Of a stretch of DNA of 33,878 bases, positions 8,091-17,764 are shown in pieces. The DNA is from Legionellaceae bacterium (GTDB lineage Bacteria > Pseudomonadota > Gammaproteobacteria > Legionellales > Legionellaceae): assembly GCA_029213075.1 (NCBI GenBank), contig JARGPO010000076.1, positions 1 through 33,878 of the forward strand, written 5' to 3'. The position numbers were made by a program, and so were the translations under genes. The notes beneath the pieces are model-generated. The model saw only the letters and a list, made by a program, of their open reading frames with translations. It was not told the origin of the DNA and searched no databases. Within the stretch, counting starts at the first letter, position 1; each line of letters starts with the position of its first letter.

Positions 8091-9926
8091 ATGAACACAC
8101 TTATAGAGTTCGGGCGTAAAATTTTGACCGGAAGACATGAGCCGAAGGAAGGTCAGTTGGGTCAAGATCGAGTTTTAAGAATACTTAGAGGCTCGCTTCT
8201 TGGTTCTGGTCAAATGACTGCTAGAAGTGGTGCCGATAATTATTGGATTTTTAATAACCCTAAAAAACCTGCTTACGAATCCGGTGCAGAAGAGTCTAAA
8301 GAAGAAACTGTAGAGGATGGTTTTGTATTAGATGGAGATGAATCCCTAGGTTTACCTCCACAAACACACCATTGCTATTATCAGGGAATTGATGAAAAAA
8401 CAGTTGTTCTTCCGCCTGTTTGTGATAATCCAGGAAAAGGAATGTATTTTATAAAGGATATGATTCAAAATGTTATTTCTGCAGGACATGGAGATTATTT
8501 AAAAGGTAAAAATTTGGTTTTCCCATTGGCAATGGGTCAAGTTGTTGCAAATGTTCCAATTACTCACTGGGTTACATTGCATTATGACGCAGAAACTCAT
8601 AGAGCTAGAATAATTGATTCCAAGAAAAATAGCTTATTAATAAAAGTGGCTGCAGCGGCCAATGTGACATATCCTTTTAATCTTACATATGATTCACTAA
8701 TAGAAGGCCTAGCTTTGTTAGATGAAAACAGACCTTTAAATTATGATCTAAAGCCCCTATATCAAGATGTCCAAGTTGATAGTGATGGTATCAATTGCGG
8801 ACATTGGGCAGCGGCAAATGTCCAATCTTTGGCTCATGGTGTTGCAATAGATCACTTGGGTTTTAGTGCCGAAGATTTAGATGGTATAGTTTCTCATAAT
8901 ATGAGTTGTGAGTCATATAACATAGATTATTTACATGCTCCATATATTCCGGTTCAATTAGAAAAAAAGGGAAAAGATTCTCTAATCTCTATTCAAGTTG
9001 CTTGGTTTGAAAAAGCCGAACAAATACTACTAAATAAATTAGATGGTTATTTTACAGATGATTATATAAGAGATAATTTATTCAAAGCTCTAGTTGGACG
9101 AGGAAATCTTTTTATATCTGTCAATGCCAGTAAACCCCGATTAATAACTATGGATGATGCTCATCATCTACAAGTAATTTTGGAGATATTAAATGGCAAT
9201 AGCTCTAGTAATATCTCGTTAGAAGTAGGTGATAAAGATAGGATACTAACTGAGGACATAGGAGTTGCTATAGGTAAAGAATTTAGAGCTCTATTACAAC
9301 AATCAGAGAGGGTTTGCTATGAAGCAATACATGTTCACGCGTTTGCAAGTTCGGGAGCAGATCAATTTCATAGTTTAATGATAAATGATGGACAAGATGT
9401 TTTTTTTACATCATTGTGTTCTAGAAGGGAATCTTTTCTTACGTCTATCTTCGCAGCTTTGAATAAGTTGATACGAGAACATTACAGTAAACATCTTAAG
9501 AACAGTCCTTTTGCTACCACAACTCGTTTTTCACAGGAATATACATTAGCTACTTCGTCATCAAAAAGTGTTGGTGCGTCTAAAAAGTCAAAGTCAGAAG
9601 GTGACTTAGCCAGTGCAGTTCAAGAACCCATAAGATTGGATAATGAAAAGACTATTGATTCACCAAGTTCTGATATCTCAGCTGATTTAAAGCTAAAAGC
9701 AATGTACGCATGTTTGGCGGTAGGAGTTGCCGCTTTGGCTTTATCTATAGTAGCTATATTTGTTAGTGCCATACCATTAGGAGTAATGGTAGGTGGCCTA
9801 ACTGTAACAGGAGTATCTGTTGGAGCTTTCTTACTTTATGGTGTGTTCGCAAAGACTGATAGTGATAAAGAATTGGCTATAGCAGATAATCATGACATTC
9901 CATCAGCTGATCCATTCTATCGCTAA
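8091..9926 (+). CDS. CE-clan (Ulp1/YopJ-like) cysteine protease with C-terminal membrane hairpin
   Basis: 611 residues, ATG start. Residues about 150-245 carry the CE-clan pattern: H159-W160 (THWVTLHYD), D176 in IIDSKKN, Q228 as oxyanion glutamine in QVDSDGINCG, and nucleophile C236. In host-associated bacteria this clan gives deubiquitinases, deSUMOylases/deNeddylases and YopJ-type acetyltransferases; which activity applies cannot be told from sequence. A middle region (about 300-460) is unrecognised, then a Ser/Lys-rich linker (485-530). Two hydrophobic segments (about 537-560 and 562-586) form a hairpin near the C-terminus, leaving a short polar tail. The combination resembles bacterial proteases that anchor in host or vacuole membranes. 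It is the last gene of the island, ending 27 bp before repeat copy 2. Confidence 0.8.
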   Translation: MNTLIEFGRKILTGRHEPKEGQLGQDRVLRILRGSLLGSGQMTARSGADNYWIFNNPKKPAYESGAEESKEETVEDGFVLDGDESLGLPPQTHHCYYQGIDEKTVVLPPVCDNPGKGMYFIKDMIQNVISAGHGDYLKGKNLVFPLAMGQVVANVPITHWVTLHYDAETHRARIIDSKKNSLLIKVAAAANVTYPFNLTYDSLIEGLALLDENRPLNYDLKPLYQDVQVDSDGINCGHWAAANVQSLAHGVAIDHLGFSAEDLDGIVSHNMSCESYNIDYLHAPYIPVQLEKKGKDSLISIQVAWFEKAEQILLNKLDGYFTDDYIRDNLFKALVGRGNLFISVNASKPRLITMDDAHHLQVILEILNGNSSSNISLEVGDKDRILTEDIGVAIGKEFRALLQQSERVCYEAIHVHAFASSGADQFHSLMINDGQDVFFTSLCSRRESFLTSIFAALNKLIREHYSKHLKNSPFATTTRFSQEYTLATSSSKSVGASKKSKSEGDLASAVQEPIRLDNEKTIDSPSSDISADLKLKAMYACLAVGVAALALSIVAIFVSAIPLGVMVGGLTVTGVSVGAFLLYGVFAKTDSDKELAIADNHDIPSADPFYR

Positions 9927-9952
9927 GTGTTAAATTAGTAGGGGAGGTCCAG

Positions 9953-10118
9953 GACAACCGCATCTTAATTTTGAACACTTATTCACTGAAAAATTTGACA
10001 TTGCGAGAGTCGCGAAGAAGCCTAGATCGATTGCTCATTATAACACCGATCTGGTTTGCTTCGCGATGCTCGCAATGACGACATTTGAGTTGAATCTACA
10101 GCATATGATGCGTTTGCC
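9953..10118 (-). repeat. 166-bp palindromic dispersed element, copy 2 (inverted)
   Basis: The reverse complement matches copy 1 (853-1018) along its whole length: GGCAAACGCATC end, CATTGCGAGC...GCGAAGC core, CAAATTTTTCAGTGAATAAG block and TTAAGATGCGGTTG end. The left tip has one extra base (GGACAACCG). Both copies are 166 bp. The TGCGAGC...GCGAAGC core resembles palindromic repeats dispersed in many genomes of host-associated bacteria; that comparison is from memory. Its position just after a stop codon suggests tolerance at, or a role at, transcript 3' ends. Confidence 0.9.
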
Positions 10119-10270
10119 GTGATCGGAGGTCTCTCTAGTAGCCCCTACAACATCAGATAACGTTTGAACTCATATAGCGCCACCCATTAGCATGCAGACA
10201 TATTTTTCAAGATATTTCCTATAGCTTGATCCAGCATCGTATCCCTGTCTTCAAAAAGGCTTATCCTAAT

Positions 10271-10363
10271 CCCGCCTACTTGCCCTGACTTGTTCAGGGC
10301 ATCCAGTCAAATTGATGTTTAAACTACTGGATGGCCCGAATAAATCGGGCCACGTAGGCAGGG
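10271..10363. repeat. 93-bp cruciform-like palindrome with two internal hairpins
   Basis: The outer arms CCCGCCTAC and GTAGGCAGGG pair. Each arm contains its own hairpin: GCCCTGA/TCAGGGC around CTTGT and GGCCCGA/TCGGGCC around ATAAA. An inner pair ATCCAGT/ACTGGAT closes on an AT-rich centre. The arms are imperfect copies of each other, so the element may have arisen by inverted duplication of one hairpin unit. It lies in the 560-bp gap before the metallo-beta-lactamase gene, next to repeat copy 2. The rest of that gap (10119-10270 and 10364-10490) shows no gene and no clear promoter boxes. Confidence 0.8.
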
Positions 10364-10490
10364 ACATATGTTGGTTACTCTATAAAAAAATATGTCCGTA
10401 ATGGGCTGTGCTATATAAATTAGGAAAAGACTAGAATTGTATAATAACGGGACCTATACTGAAGATAACTAGTTGTACATAAGGGATTTG

Positions 10491-11846
10491 ATGAGAATTA
10501 ATTTCTTAGGCGCCACTCAAACTGTTACTGGTTCAAAATATTTAATACAAACTGCAAAGATAAATATTCTCGTTGACTGCGGTTTATTTCAAGGACATAA
10601 AGAACTTAGATTGAGAAATAGATCTTTATTACCTATCGAACCTGCAAAAATTGATTATGTGTTATTAACACACGCTCATATTGACCATAGTGGATATATT
10701 CCATTACTTGTCAAAAATGGTTTTCGGGGAAAAGTTTTTTGTACAAGGGCAACTAATGACTTATGTAAAATATTATTGCCTGATAGTGGTTATCTTCAGG
10801 AAGAAGAAGCAAGACATGCCAATTTTAAAAAATATTCTAAACATAATTTGGCCGAACCCCTATATACTAAAGAGGACGCAGTAACCGCTCTTCAGTATTT
10901 TCAAACGATAGAGTTTGATAGCGTCTTTGAAATTTATGAAAATTTTTATGCGAGCTTTCATTATGCTGGACATATTTTAGGAGCTTCATTAATTAAAATA
11001 GAATGTGAAGGTAAATCAATACTTTTTTCAGGGGATTTAGGGAGAGTTAAAGATCCAATAATGAAACCACCAAATAATCCACCACACGCTGATTATCTGG
11101 TGATTGAGTCGACTTATGGTAATAGACTGCATGATGATTCAGATCCAGAAAAACAATTAGGGGAAATAATAAATCGAACAGTTAAAAGAGGAGGAATTAT
11201 TTTAATTCCTTCTTTCGCTGTTGGACGAACACAAAGCATATTATATTACCTTTATCACCTGAAGAAAAAACAGGTTATTTCTAATATTCCTATTTTTGTT
11301 GATAGCCCTATGGCAACAAATGCAACTACTATTTTTTCAAAATACCCAAATGAAAATAGATTAACTCCTCAAGAAAGCTTGGATGTATGTAGTGTTGCTA
11401 AATATATTCAAACTACAGAGGAATCAATGGCTCTTAGTAAGCAAAAAATGCCTATTATTGTAATTTCTGCAAGTGGTATGGCCACCGGAGGGAGAGTTCT
11501 CCATCATCTGCGTACTTTCGTCTCTAACTATAGAAATACTGTTTTATTTGCTGGATTTCAAGCAGGAGGTACTCGGGGAGATCGAATGTTAAATGGAGAA
11601 AAGGAAATAAAAATATTTGGGAGGATGATTCGAGTTGAAGCTGAAGTAATTCAGATGAATAATCTCTCAGCTCATGCTGATTACATTGAAATTATTGATT
11701 GGTTATCTCATGTGGAGAAAGCACCTAAAAAAGTTTTTATAACTCATGGCACAATTGAGGCAGCACAGCATCTTAGCTTGTTAATAGAACAAAAATACGG
11801 ATGGGAAAGTAATATTCCTAATTACTTAGATGCAGATAGTTTGTAA
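10491..11846 (+). CDS. Beta-CASP metallo-beta-lactamase (RNA-processing type)
   Basis: 451 residues from the ATG with AAGGG upstream; a TTG 18 nt earlier is less likely. The zinc motif HAHIDH lies at 61-66, followed by the HILGAS and SGDLG metal motifs, then a beta-CASP insertion with IESTYGNR, PSFAVGRTQ, VDSPMA and SASGMATGGR, and the late histidine motif LSAHAD. This is the order of the CPSF73/YSH1-type beta-CASP nucleases, so a cytosolic RNA endo- or exonuclease is likely; the substrate is unknown. The stop overlaps the next start by one base (TAATG), so the two are translationally coupled. Confidence 0.9.
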   Translation: MRINFLGATQTVTGSKYLIQTAKINILVDCGLFQGHKELRLRNRSLLPIEPAKIDYVLLTHAHIDHSGYIPLLVKNGFRGKVFCTRATNDLCKILLPDSGYLQEEEARHANFKKYSKHNLAEPLYTKEDAVTALQYFQTIEFDSVFEIYENFYASFHYAGHILGASLIKIECEGKSILFSGDLGRVKDPIMKPPNNPPHADYLVIESTYGNRLHDDSDPEKQLGEIINRTVKRGGIILIPSFAVGRTQSILYYLYHLKKKQVISNIPIFVDSPMATNATTIFSKYPNENRLTPQESLDVCSVAKYIQTTEESMALSKQKMPIIVISASGMATGGRVLHHLRTFVSNYRNTVLFAGFQAGGTRGDRMLNGEKEIKIFGRMIRVEAEVIQMNNLSAHADYIEIIDWLSHVEKAPKKVFITHGTIEAAQHLSLLIEQKYGWESNIPNYLDADSL

Positions 11847-13372
11847 TGAACACTCGACCTAAAAGCTCATTACATAAATTAAAACTAGTTAAGTTAGGAA
11901 TTGATACACAACAAGAGTTTATTCTATATATTCATGCAGAATGCTTTATCGGCAACTCTGAGGGTTATAAATCACAGACACAAATTATTGTTGAATTGAA
12001 TGGTCGATCTATTATCGCAACACTAAATCTTGTGCATTCGAATATTCTACGAGAGTGCGAAGCAAGTTTATCTGAAAGTGCTTGGCAAAAGTTAGAGGCA
12101 AGAGAGAATGATTATGTTTCTTTGTCTCATTTACCACCAGTATCGTCTCTGCAATATGTCCGTTCAAAAATATATGGTAATGAACTAACCAGTCATAAAT
12201 TTGACCATATAATACGTGATGTTGTGGCTGGAAAGTACTCTAATATTCATTTGGCAAGTTTCCTAACCGCATGTGGTCATGATAACTTGAGTACAGAAGA
12301 AATTATCTTTTTAACAGAAGCCATGGTGAAAACCGGAGGTCATTTAGATTGGAAATCCCCTATTATAGTGGATAAACATAGCGTAGGGGGAATTCCAGGA
12401 AATAGAACAACGCCGATTGTAGTAGCTATTGTAGCAGCCGCTGGATTGATAATTCCCAAAACATCTTCACGCGCTATAACATCTCCTGCAGGAACAGCTG
12501 ATACGATAGAGACAATGACGCAAGTTTGTCTTTCTGAGCAACAAATTAAAAAAGTTATAGAATCAGAGGGTGGCTGTATGGTTTGGGGTGGGGCATTAGG
12601 CTTAAGCCCAGCGGATGACATTTTAATTCGAGTTGAGAGAGCATTAGATATTGATCCAATAGGACAAATGATAGCATCGGTTCTTTCTAAAAAATCTGCA
12701 ATTGGCGCCACACATGTACTTATCGATATACCAGTTGGTCCTACTGCAAAAATTCGCTCAGATATTGAGTTCTTTAAATTTAAAAACTATTTTTCAATTG
12801 TCGGACTTGCTCTTGGTCTTCAAGTATATACCGTAAAAACTAACGGCACTCAGCCAATCGGTTGTGGGATTGGACCGATTCTAGAGGCTAAAGATATTTT
12901 ATCTGTGTTGAGGAATAACAAAAACTCACCAATAGACTTAAAAAGAAAGGCTATTTCACTTGCAGGAGCTATTCTTGAGTTTGGTAGTAAAGCACCTTCT
13001 GGAGAAGGTAGAAAACTAGCAACATCCTTATTAGAAAATGGAAGTGCCTTGAAAAAATTTATAGATATTTGCGAAGCGCAGGGAGGGTTTAGAGAGCCAG
13101 TAAGCTCATCTATTACTAAAGATGTAGTTGCTAGTCAAAATGGTTTTGTTACAGAAATAGATAATAGGAGTTTGGCTAAGATTGCCAAATTAGCAGGTGC
13201 TCCTTATTCACAATCTGCTGGCATCGAATTTTTTTCTAAAATAGGGACATATATTGAAAGAGGAGACGTTTTGTTTCGTATTCACTCCGAATCAACAGGT
13301 GCCTTGGATTATGCTTTTGCATATGCAAAATCTTTGCCAAATATAGTAAAAATAAAATCAGATAAGATATAA
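11846..13372 (+). CDS. Thymidine/AMP phosphorylase family protein, long form
   Basis: 508 residues, longer than the roughly 440 of DeoA because of an N-terminal domain of about 90 residues, as in archaeal-type AMP phosphorylases. The active-site stretch VDKHSVGGIPGNRT (175-188) and KTSSRAITSPAGTADTIE (205-222) follow the archaeal/AMP-phosphorylase pattern rather than the DeoA pattern KHSTGGVGD. The expected reaction is phosphorolysis of a nucleoside or nucleoside 5'-monophosphate to base and (5-phospho)ribose 1-phosphate. A RuBisCO or ribose-1,5-bisphosphate isomerase partner is not in the window. It is coupled to the upstream beta-CASP nuclease by a 1-nt overlap, which would fit salvage of nucleotides from RNA decay (inference). 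It converges with the vanX-like gene. Confidence 0.85.
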   Translation: MNTRPKSSLHKLKLVKLGIDTQQEFILYIHAECFIGNSEGYKSQTQIIVELNGRSIIATLNLVHSNILRECEASLSESAWQKLEARENDYVSLSHLPPVSSLQYVRSKIYGNELTSHKFDHIIRDVVAGKYSNIHLASFLTACGHDNLSTEEIIFLTEAMVKTGGHLDWKSPIIVDKHSVGGIPGNRTTPIVVAIVAAAGLIIPKTSSRAITSPAGTADTIETMTQVCLSEQQIKKVIESEGGCMVWGGALGLSPADDILIRVERALDIDPIGQMIASVLSKKSAIGATHVLIDIPVGPTAKIRSDIEFFKFKNYFSIVGLALGLQVYTVKTNGTQPIGCGIGPILEAKDILSVLRNNKNSPIDLKRKAISLAGAILEFGSKAPSGEGRKLATSLLENGSALKKFIDICEAQGGFREPVSSSITKDVVASQNGFVTEIDNRSLAKIAKLAGAPYSQSAGIEFFSKIGTYIERGDVLFRIHSESTGALDYAFAYAKSLPNIVKIKSDKI

Positions 13373-13409
13373 AAGCCAGATATCACAAACGCCATACAGA
13401 GCTCATTGA

Positions 13410-14120
13410 TTATTTCGGAAGATCTACAGGACGAGAATTGTAAATGGCAAATGGTTGGTTCTTTATGTATGCCCAATATTTATCACCGTAAGACCAATGC
13501 CAAAACTCCGTTGGATAATTTACAAAGCCAACTGAGTCGAGTGCTTTATTCATGATAAGTCTATTATTCTGAGCTTCTTTTGATATAGATGTTGAGTCAG
13601 TCTGTGAAATAGCACCGTCTAGATCTTGATGCCATCTTGCAGGGTGGATGCCCATATCAATCGGGTTTGAATTGGTATCTACAAGGTAAATATCAAATGC
13701 ACCACCGGTAGAGTGGGGTGGAATATTAATGCTGCCGTCTAGATTTATGATTGGTGAAACTAACCTCGTTGTTTCTGTAAAAATCTCCACAAGAGTATAT
13801 TCAGGGTGATTCTTTTTTGTAAGATTGTACCTGTTGTCAAAAAGTGTTTTTTGTAATTCTAAACCGCGATATCCCTCATACAAGCAAAATCTTAAACCAT
13901 TAGGGAGAAGTTTTTGAGCACTACATATCTTGTCATATACTACTTTTCGCAAAATTGTGTAATCTGTATTGTTAGGAATCTCTGGAGATGGCCCAAACAA
14001 GAGTTCATTTTGATTTATAAGGTTTATATAGGGGCAATTATTTTCATGCACGTTTATTTTGGTAACTCTAGGATCTGCTATTAATGTAATGCTTTTCGGG
14101 TTTGCATATGTAGTAGACAT
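13410..14120 (-). CDS. VanX-type D-alanyl-D-alanine dipeptidase (peptidase M15D)
   Basis: 236 residues; the ATG is preceded by GGAG. VanX/DdpX landmarks are present: R85 in EGYRGLELQ, zinc ligands H136 and D143 in PHSTGGAFD, catalytic E205 and zinc ligand H208 in TEFWHWSYGD. There is no signal peptide, so it is probably cytosolic, cleaving D-Ala-D-Ala from peptidoglycan turnover or precursor pools. It starts 25 bp after glmU on the same strand and is likely co-transcribed with it, linking two cell-wall functions. No VanH or VanA ligase is nearby, so a resistance role is not indicated. Confidence 0.85.
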   Translation of the reverse strand: MSTTYANPKSITLIADPRVTKINVHENNCPYINLINQNELLFGPSPEIPNNTDYTILRKVVYDKICSAQKLLPNGLRFCLYEGYRGLELQKTLFDNRYNLTKKNHPEYTLVEIFTETTRLVSPIINLDGSINIPPHSTGGAFDIYLVDTNSNPIDMGIHPARWHQDLDGAISQTDSTSISKEAQNNRLIMNKALDSVGFVNYPTEFWHWSYGDKYWAYIKNQPFAIYNSRPVDLPK

Positions 14121-14145
14121 AAATACTCCGATTGATTTACTTTAA

Positions 14146-15510
14146 TTATTTTTTAACGGGTCTCTTCCAACCATAGATTACCTTCTGAGTTGAGACCGTC
14201 ATGCTTAGTTCGTTTGGGGGTACATTCTTGCGAATAGTGCTTCCGGCTCCAATAGTTGCATTTTCACCAATAGTAACTGGAGCAATGAGTTGGGTGTCTG
14301 AACCAACAAATACACCATCTTCAATTGTTGTTTGGTGTTTATTTACGCCATCATAGTTACAAGTAATAGTTCCGGCACCTATATTAACCTTCTTGCCAAT
14401 AACTGAATCACCCAAATAACTTAGGTGGCTTGCTTTGCTATCCTGGGCCATTTTAGTATTCTTAATTTCAACAAAATTACCAATCTTACAGCCACTAGCT
14501 AACTCAGTACCTGGTCTTAATCGAGCAAAAGGGCCTATCTCGCAGTTGTCGTCAATAGTACAATCTTCTAGAACACTATTAGCTAAAATTTTACAATTAT
14601 CTCCAATTACAACATTTGTTAATTTACAGTTTTGTTCAATGATTGTATTGCATCCTATGCTTACATCGCCAGTAAAAACACAATTTACGTCAATATAAAC
14701 ATCACTCATACATTTGATTTTTCCACGAATATCTATTCGACAAGCATCTGCAATTGAGACTCCACCAATTAATAATTCATTTGCCAATCTTAGTTGATAG
14801 GCTCTCTCCGCTTTTTGTAACTGCATCCGGTTGTTTACACCTTGAATTTCATCATTATTAGACGCGGTGATAGATGAAATCGGAATTTTAGCTTTTAGTG
14901 CTAAAGCGATAATATCCGTCAAATAGTATTCATGCTGGGCATTTCTATTGTCGATAGCAGGGATTAACTCATGCATATCTCTGGCTTTTGCACAGCATAT
15001 TCCGGTATATATTTCATGGATATTGCGTATTTCTGTGGTTGCGTCTTTTTCTTCAACAATCGCACAAATCTGACCATTTGTATCTCTAACAATTCTGCCA
15101 AGCCCGAAAGGGTTGTCAATGTTTGCAACCAAAAGACTTAGAGAGTTCATTTGAATTGCTTGGTCTATTAAAGGTTGTATTGTGGTTGATTGGAGAAGAG
15201 GAGTATCCGCATATAGAACTAATACGTAGGCATCTTTAGGGATATACGGTAGTGCTTGAAGAACAGCATGTCCAGTTCCAAGTTGCTCTTGTTGCTCAAC
15301 CCAATTGATTGGTAAATTTGCGAATCTATCTCTAATTTGCTGGGAGTCTTGGTTTACAATTGCATGTATTTGGGTGGGGCCAAGGCTAAGTGCCGTGGAT
15401 GCAACATGTGAAAACATCGGTGTACCGCCTACCTCATGCATGATCTTTGGTGTATTAGATTTCATGCGCTGCCCCATTCCAGCAGCTAAGACAACAATAT
15501 GTAGTTCCAT
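14146..15510 (-). CDS. glmU: Bifunctional UDP-GlcNAc pyrophosphorylase / GlcN-1-P acetyltransferase
   Basis: 454 residues, the usual length. The N-terminal uridylyltransferase begins with LAAGMGQRMKSNTPKIMH (family pattern LAAGxGTRM; here Q replaces T). The C-terminal left-handed beta-helix is marked by repeated hexapeptides (for example VIGDNC, IGKKVNIGAG, IGENATIGAG) and the conserved RPGTELASGCKIGNFVEIK. It makes UDP-GlcNAc from GlcN-1-P in the cytoplasm for peptidoglycan and lipid A. In many gammaproteobacteria glmU lies after atpC on the same strand; here it is at the other end of the atp operon, pointing away, with a VanX-type gene behind it. Confidence 0.97.
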   Translation of the reverse strand: MELHIVVLAAGMGQRMKSNTPKIMHEVGGTPMFSHVASTALSLGPTQIHAIVNQDSQQIRDRFANLPINWVEQQEQLGTGHAVLQALPYIPKDAYVLVLYADTPLLQSTTIQPLIDQAIQMNSLSLLVANIDNPFGLGRIVRDTNGQICAIVEEKDATTEIRNIHEIYTGICCAKARDMHELIPAIDNRNAQHEYYLTDIIALALKAKIPISSITASNNDEIQGVNNRMQLQKAERAYQLRLANELLIGGVSIADACRIDIRGKIKCMSDVYIDVNCVFTGDVSIGCNTIIEQNCKLTNVVIGDNCKILANSVLEDCTIDDNCEIGPFARLRPGTELASGCKIGNFVEIKNTKMAQDSKASHLSYLGDSVIGKKVNIGAGTITCNYDGVNKHQTTIEDGVFVGSDTQLIAPVTIGENATIGAGSTIRKNVPPNELSMTVSTQKVIYGWKRPVKK

Positions 15511-15582
15511 AGTAAATAGCTCATTTAATCACAATATATAATTGATTAAGAATATCATTATATTGTATTTAAAAAAATACTA
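15511..15582 (+). promoter_or_regulatory. Divergent glmU/atpI promoter region
   Basis: This 72-bp AT-rich gap must hold promoters for both glmU (minus) and the atp operon (plus). A consensus-like -10 TATAAT sits at 15537-15542 on the plus strand, about 40 bp before the atpI ATG. No good -35 hexamer is seen at 17 bp. The placement is tentative. Confidence 0.35.
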
Positions 15583-16017
15583 ATGATAGATATTGCGAAT
15601 TCAGACGGATTATTTTATAATTCGCCCACAAAAAGTCGGAGTAATAGATTGTTTTCCAGATATGGTGTTGGTGGCGTAAGGCTTTTATTCTTGATTCAAC
15701 TTAGTCTAGCTATGATTGTCTCAATAATAGCTGGAGCGTTTTTAGGTAAAATAGCCGCACAATCAGCCATGCTTGGAGCATTTACATATATTATACCGAA
15801 TGCATTTTATGCGCGAAAAATGTTTAGGCATAAGGGTGCAAAGTCTGCAAAAAAGATAGTTAACAGTTTTTATAAGGCTGAGGCATTGAAATTTGCTCTA
15901 TCGATGGTATTATTTGCAGCTGTGTTTGTTCTATGTAATATAAACCCACTAATTTTTTTTGGTGCGTATATAAGCATGCAGGTGGTAATTTGGTTTGCGC
16001 CACTAATTTTTAATTAG
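15583..16017 (+). CDS. atpI: ATP synthase subunit I (AtpI)
   Basis: 144 residues with four hydrophobic segments (about 28-45, 48-66, 95-112, 117-134), as in AtpI, which helps assemble the c-ring. Sequence conservation of this protein is always low; the call rests on topology and on being the first gene of a full atp operon, 27 bp before atpB. The start follows directly from the divergent promoter region. Confidence 0.85.
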   Translation: MIDIANSDGLFYNSPTKSRSNRLFSRYGVGGVRLLFLIQLSLAMIVSIIAGAFLGKIAAQSAMLGAFTYIIPNAFYARKMFRHKGAKSAKKIVNSFYKAEALKFALSMVLFAAVFVLCNINPLIFFGAYISMQVVIWFAPLIFN

Positions 16018-16044
16018 ACTATATATTTGAGACAAGTGACTTAA

Positions 16045-16872
<828 letters not shown>

Positions 16873-16931
16873 TTTTGTTGAGTAGTTAGTAGCAAAAGTA
16901 TTTTAAAGTAGTTTGGTAGGTAAATTTTTAA

Positions 16932-17246
<315 letters not shown>

Positions 17247-17292
17247 TTGAGAGTTTTTTTCATTCTAACCAATTATTTAGAGGAGAGGTGCC

Positions 17293-17763
17293 TTGGAAAT
17301 TAATTTAACCCTTGTTATTCAAATGCTAGTTTTTGCAGCATTTGTGTGGTTTACCATGAAGTTTGTTTGGCCACCTCTGCAAAAAGCTTTAGAAGACAGA
17401 CGACAAAAAATCGCTGAAGGTCTAGCCGCTGCGGAACGAGGTCGTCGTGAGCTTGAGTTAAGTCAACAGCGTATTACTGAAGATCTTAAACTTGCTAAAG
17501 CAAAATCTGCTGAAATCATCGAAAAAGCAAACTTTCGTGCTACACAGCTGGTTGAAGAAGCAAAAGAAGAAGCTGTAAAACAATCAGAGCAGGTGGCTAA
17601 GATTGCAGGTGAGCATCTAGAACAAGATGTTAATCGAGCTAGAGACTCCTTGCGTAAAGATGTAGGTAGACTTGCAGTTGCTGGCGCTGAGAGAATATTG
17701 ATGCGAGAGATTGATGAAAAGCAAAACAGTGTTCTAATCGATAAATTGATTGAAGAGATTTGA
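17293..17763 (+). CDS. atpF: F1Fo ATP synthase subunit b
   Basis: 156 residues from a TTG start with GGAGAGG just upstream, matching the usual b-subunit N-terminus. One membrane helix (about 4-24, ending KFVWPPL) is followed by a long charged coiled coil that forms the peripheral stalk. Its TGA stop is one base before the atpH ATG. Confidence 0.95.
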   Translation: MEINLTLVIQMLVFAAFVWFTMKFVWPPLQKALEDRRQKIAEGLAAAERGRRELELSQQRITEDLKLAKAKSAEIIEKANFRATQLVEEAKEEAVKQSEQVAKIAGEHLEQDVNRARDSLRKDVGRLAVAGAERILMREIDEKQNSVLIDKLIEEI

Positions 17764-17764
17764 T

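Noticed and set aside
12340-12711. Minus-strand open frame inside the phosphorylase gene
   Set aside because: It lies wholly within a strongly conserved gene on the other strand, has no ribosome site and resembles no protein.
13410-14120. VanX-type gene as part of a glycopeptide-resistance cluster
   Set aside because: No VanH, VanA or VanRS genes are present, the organism looks Gram-negative, and the gene is coupled to glmU.
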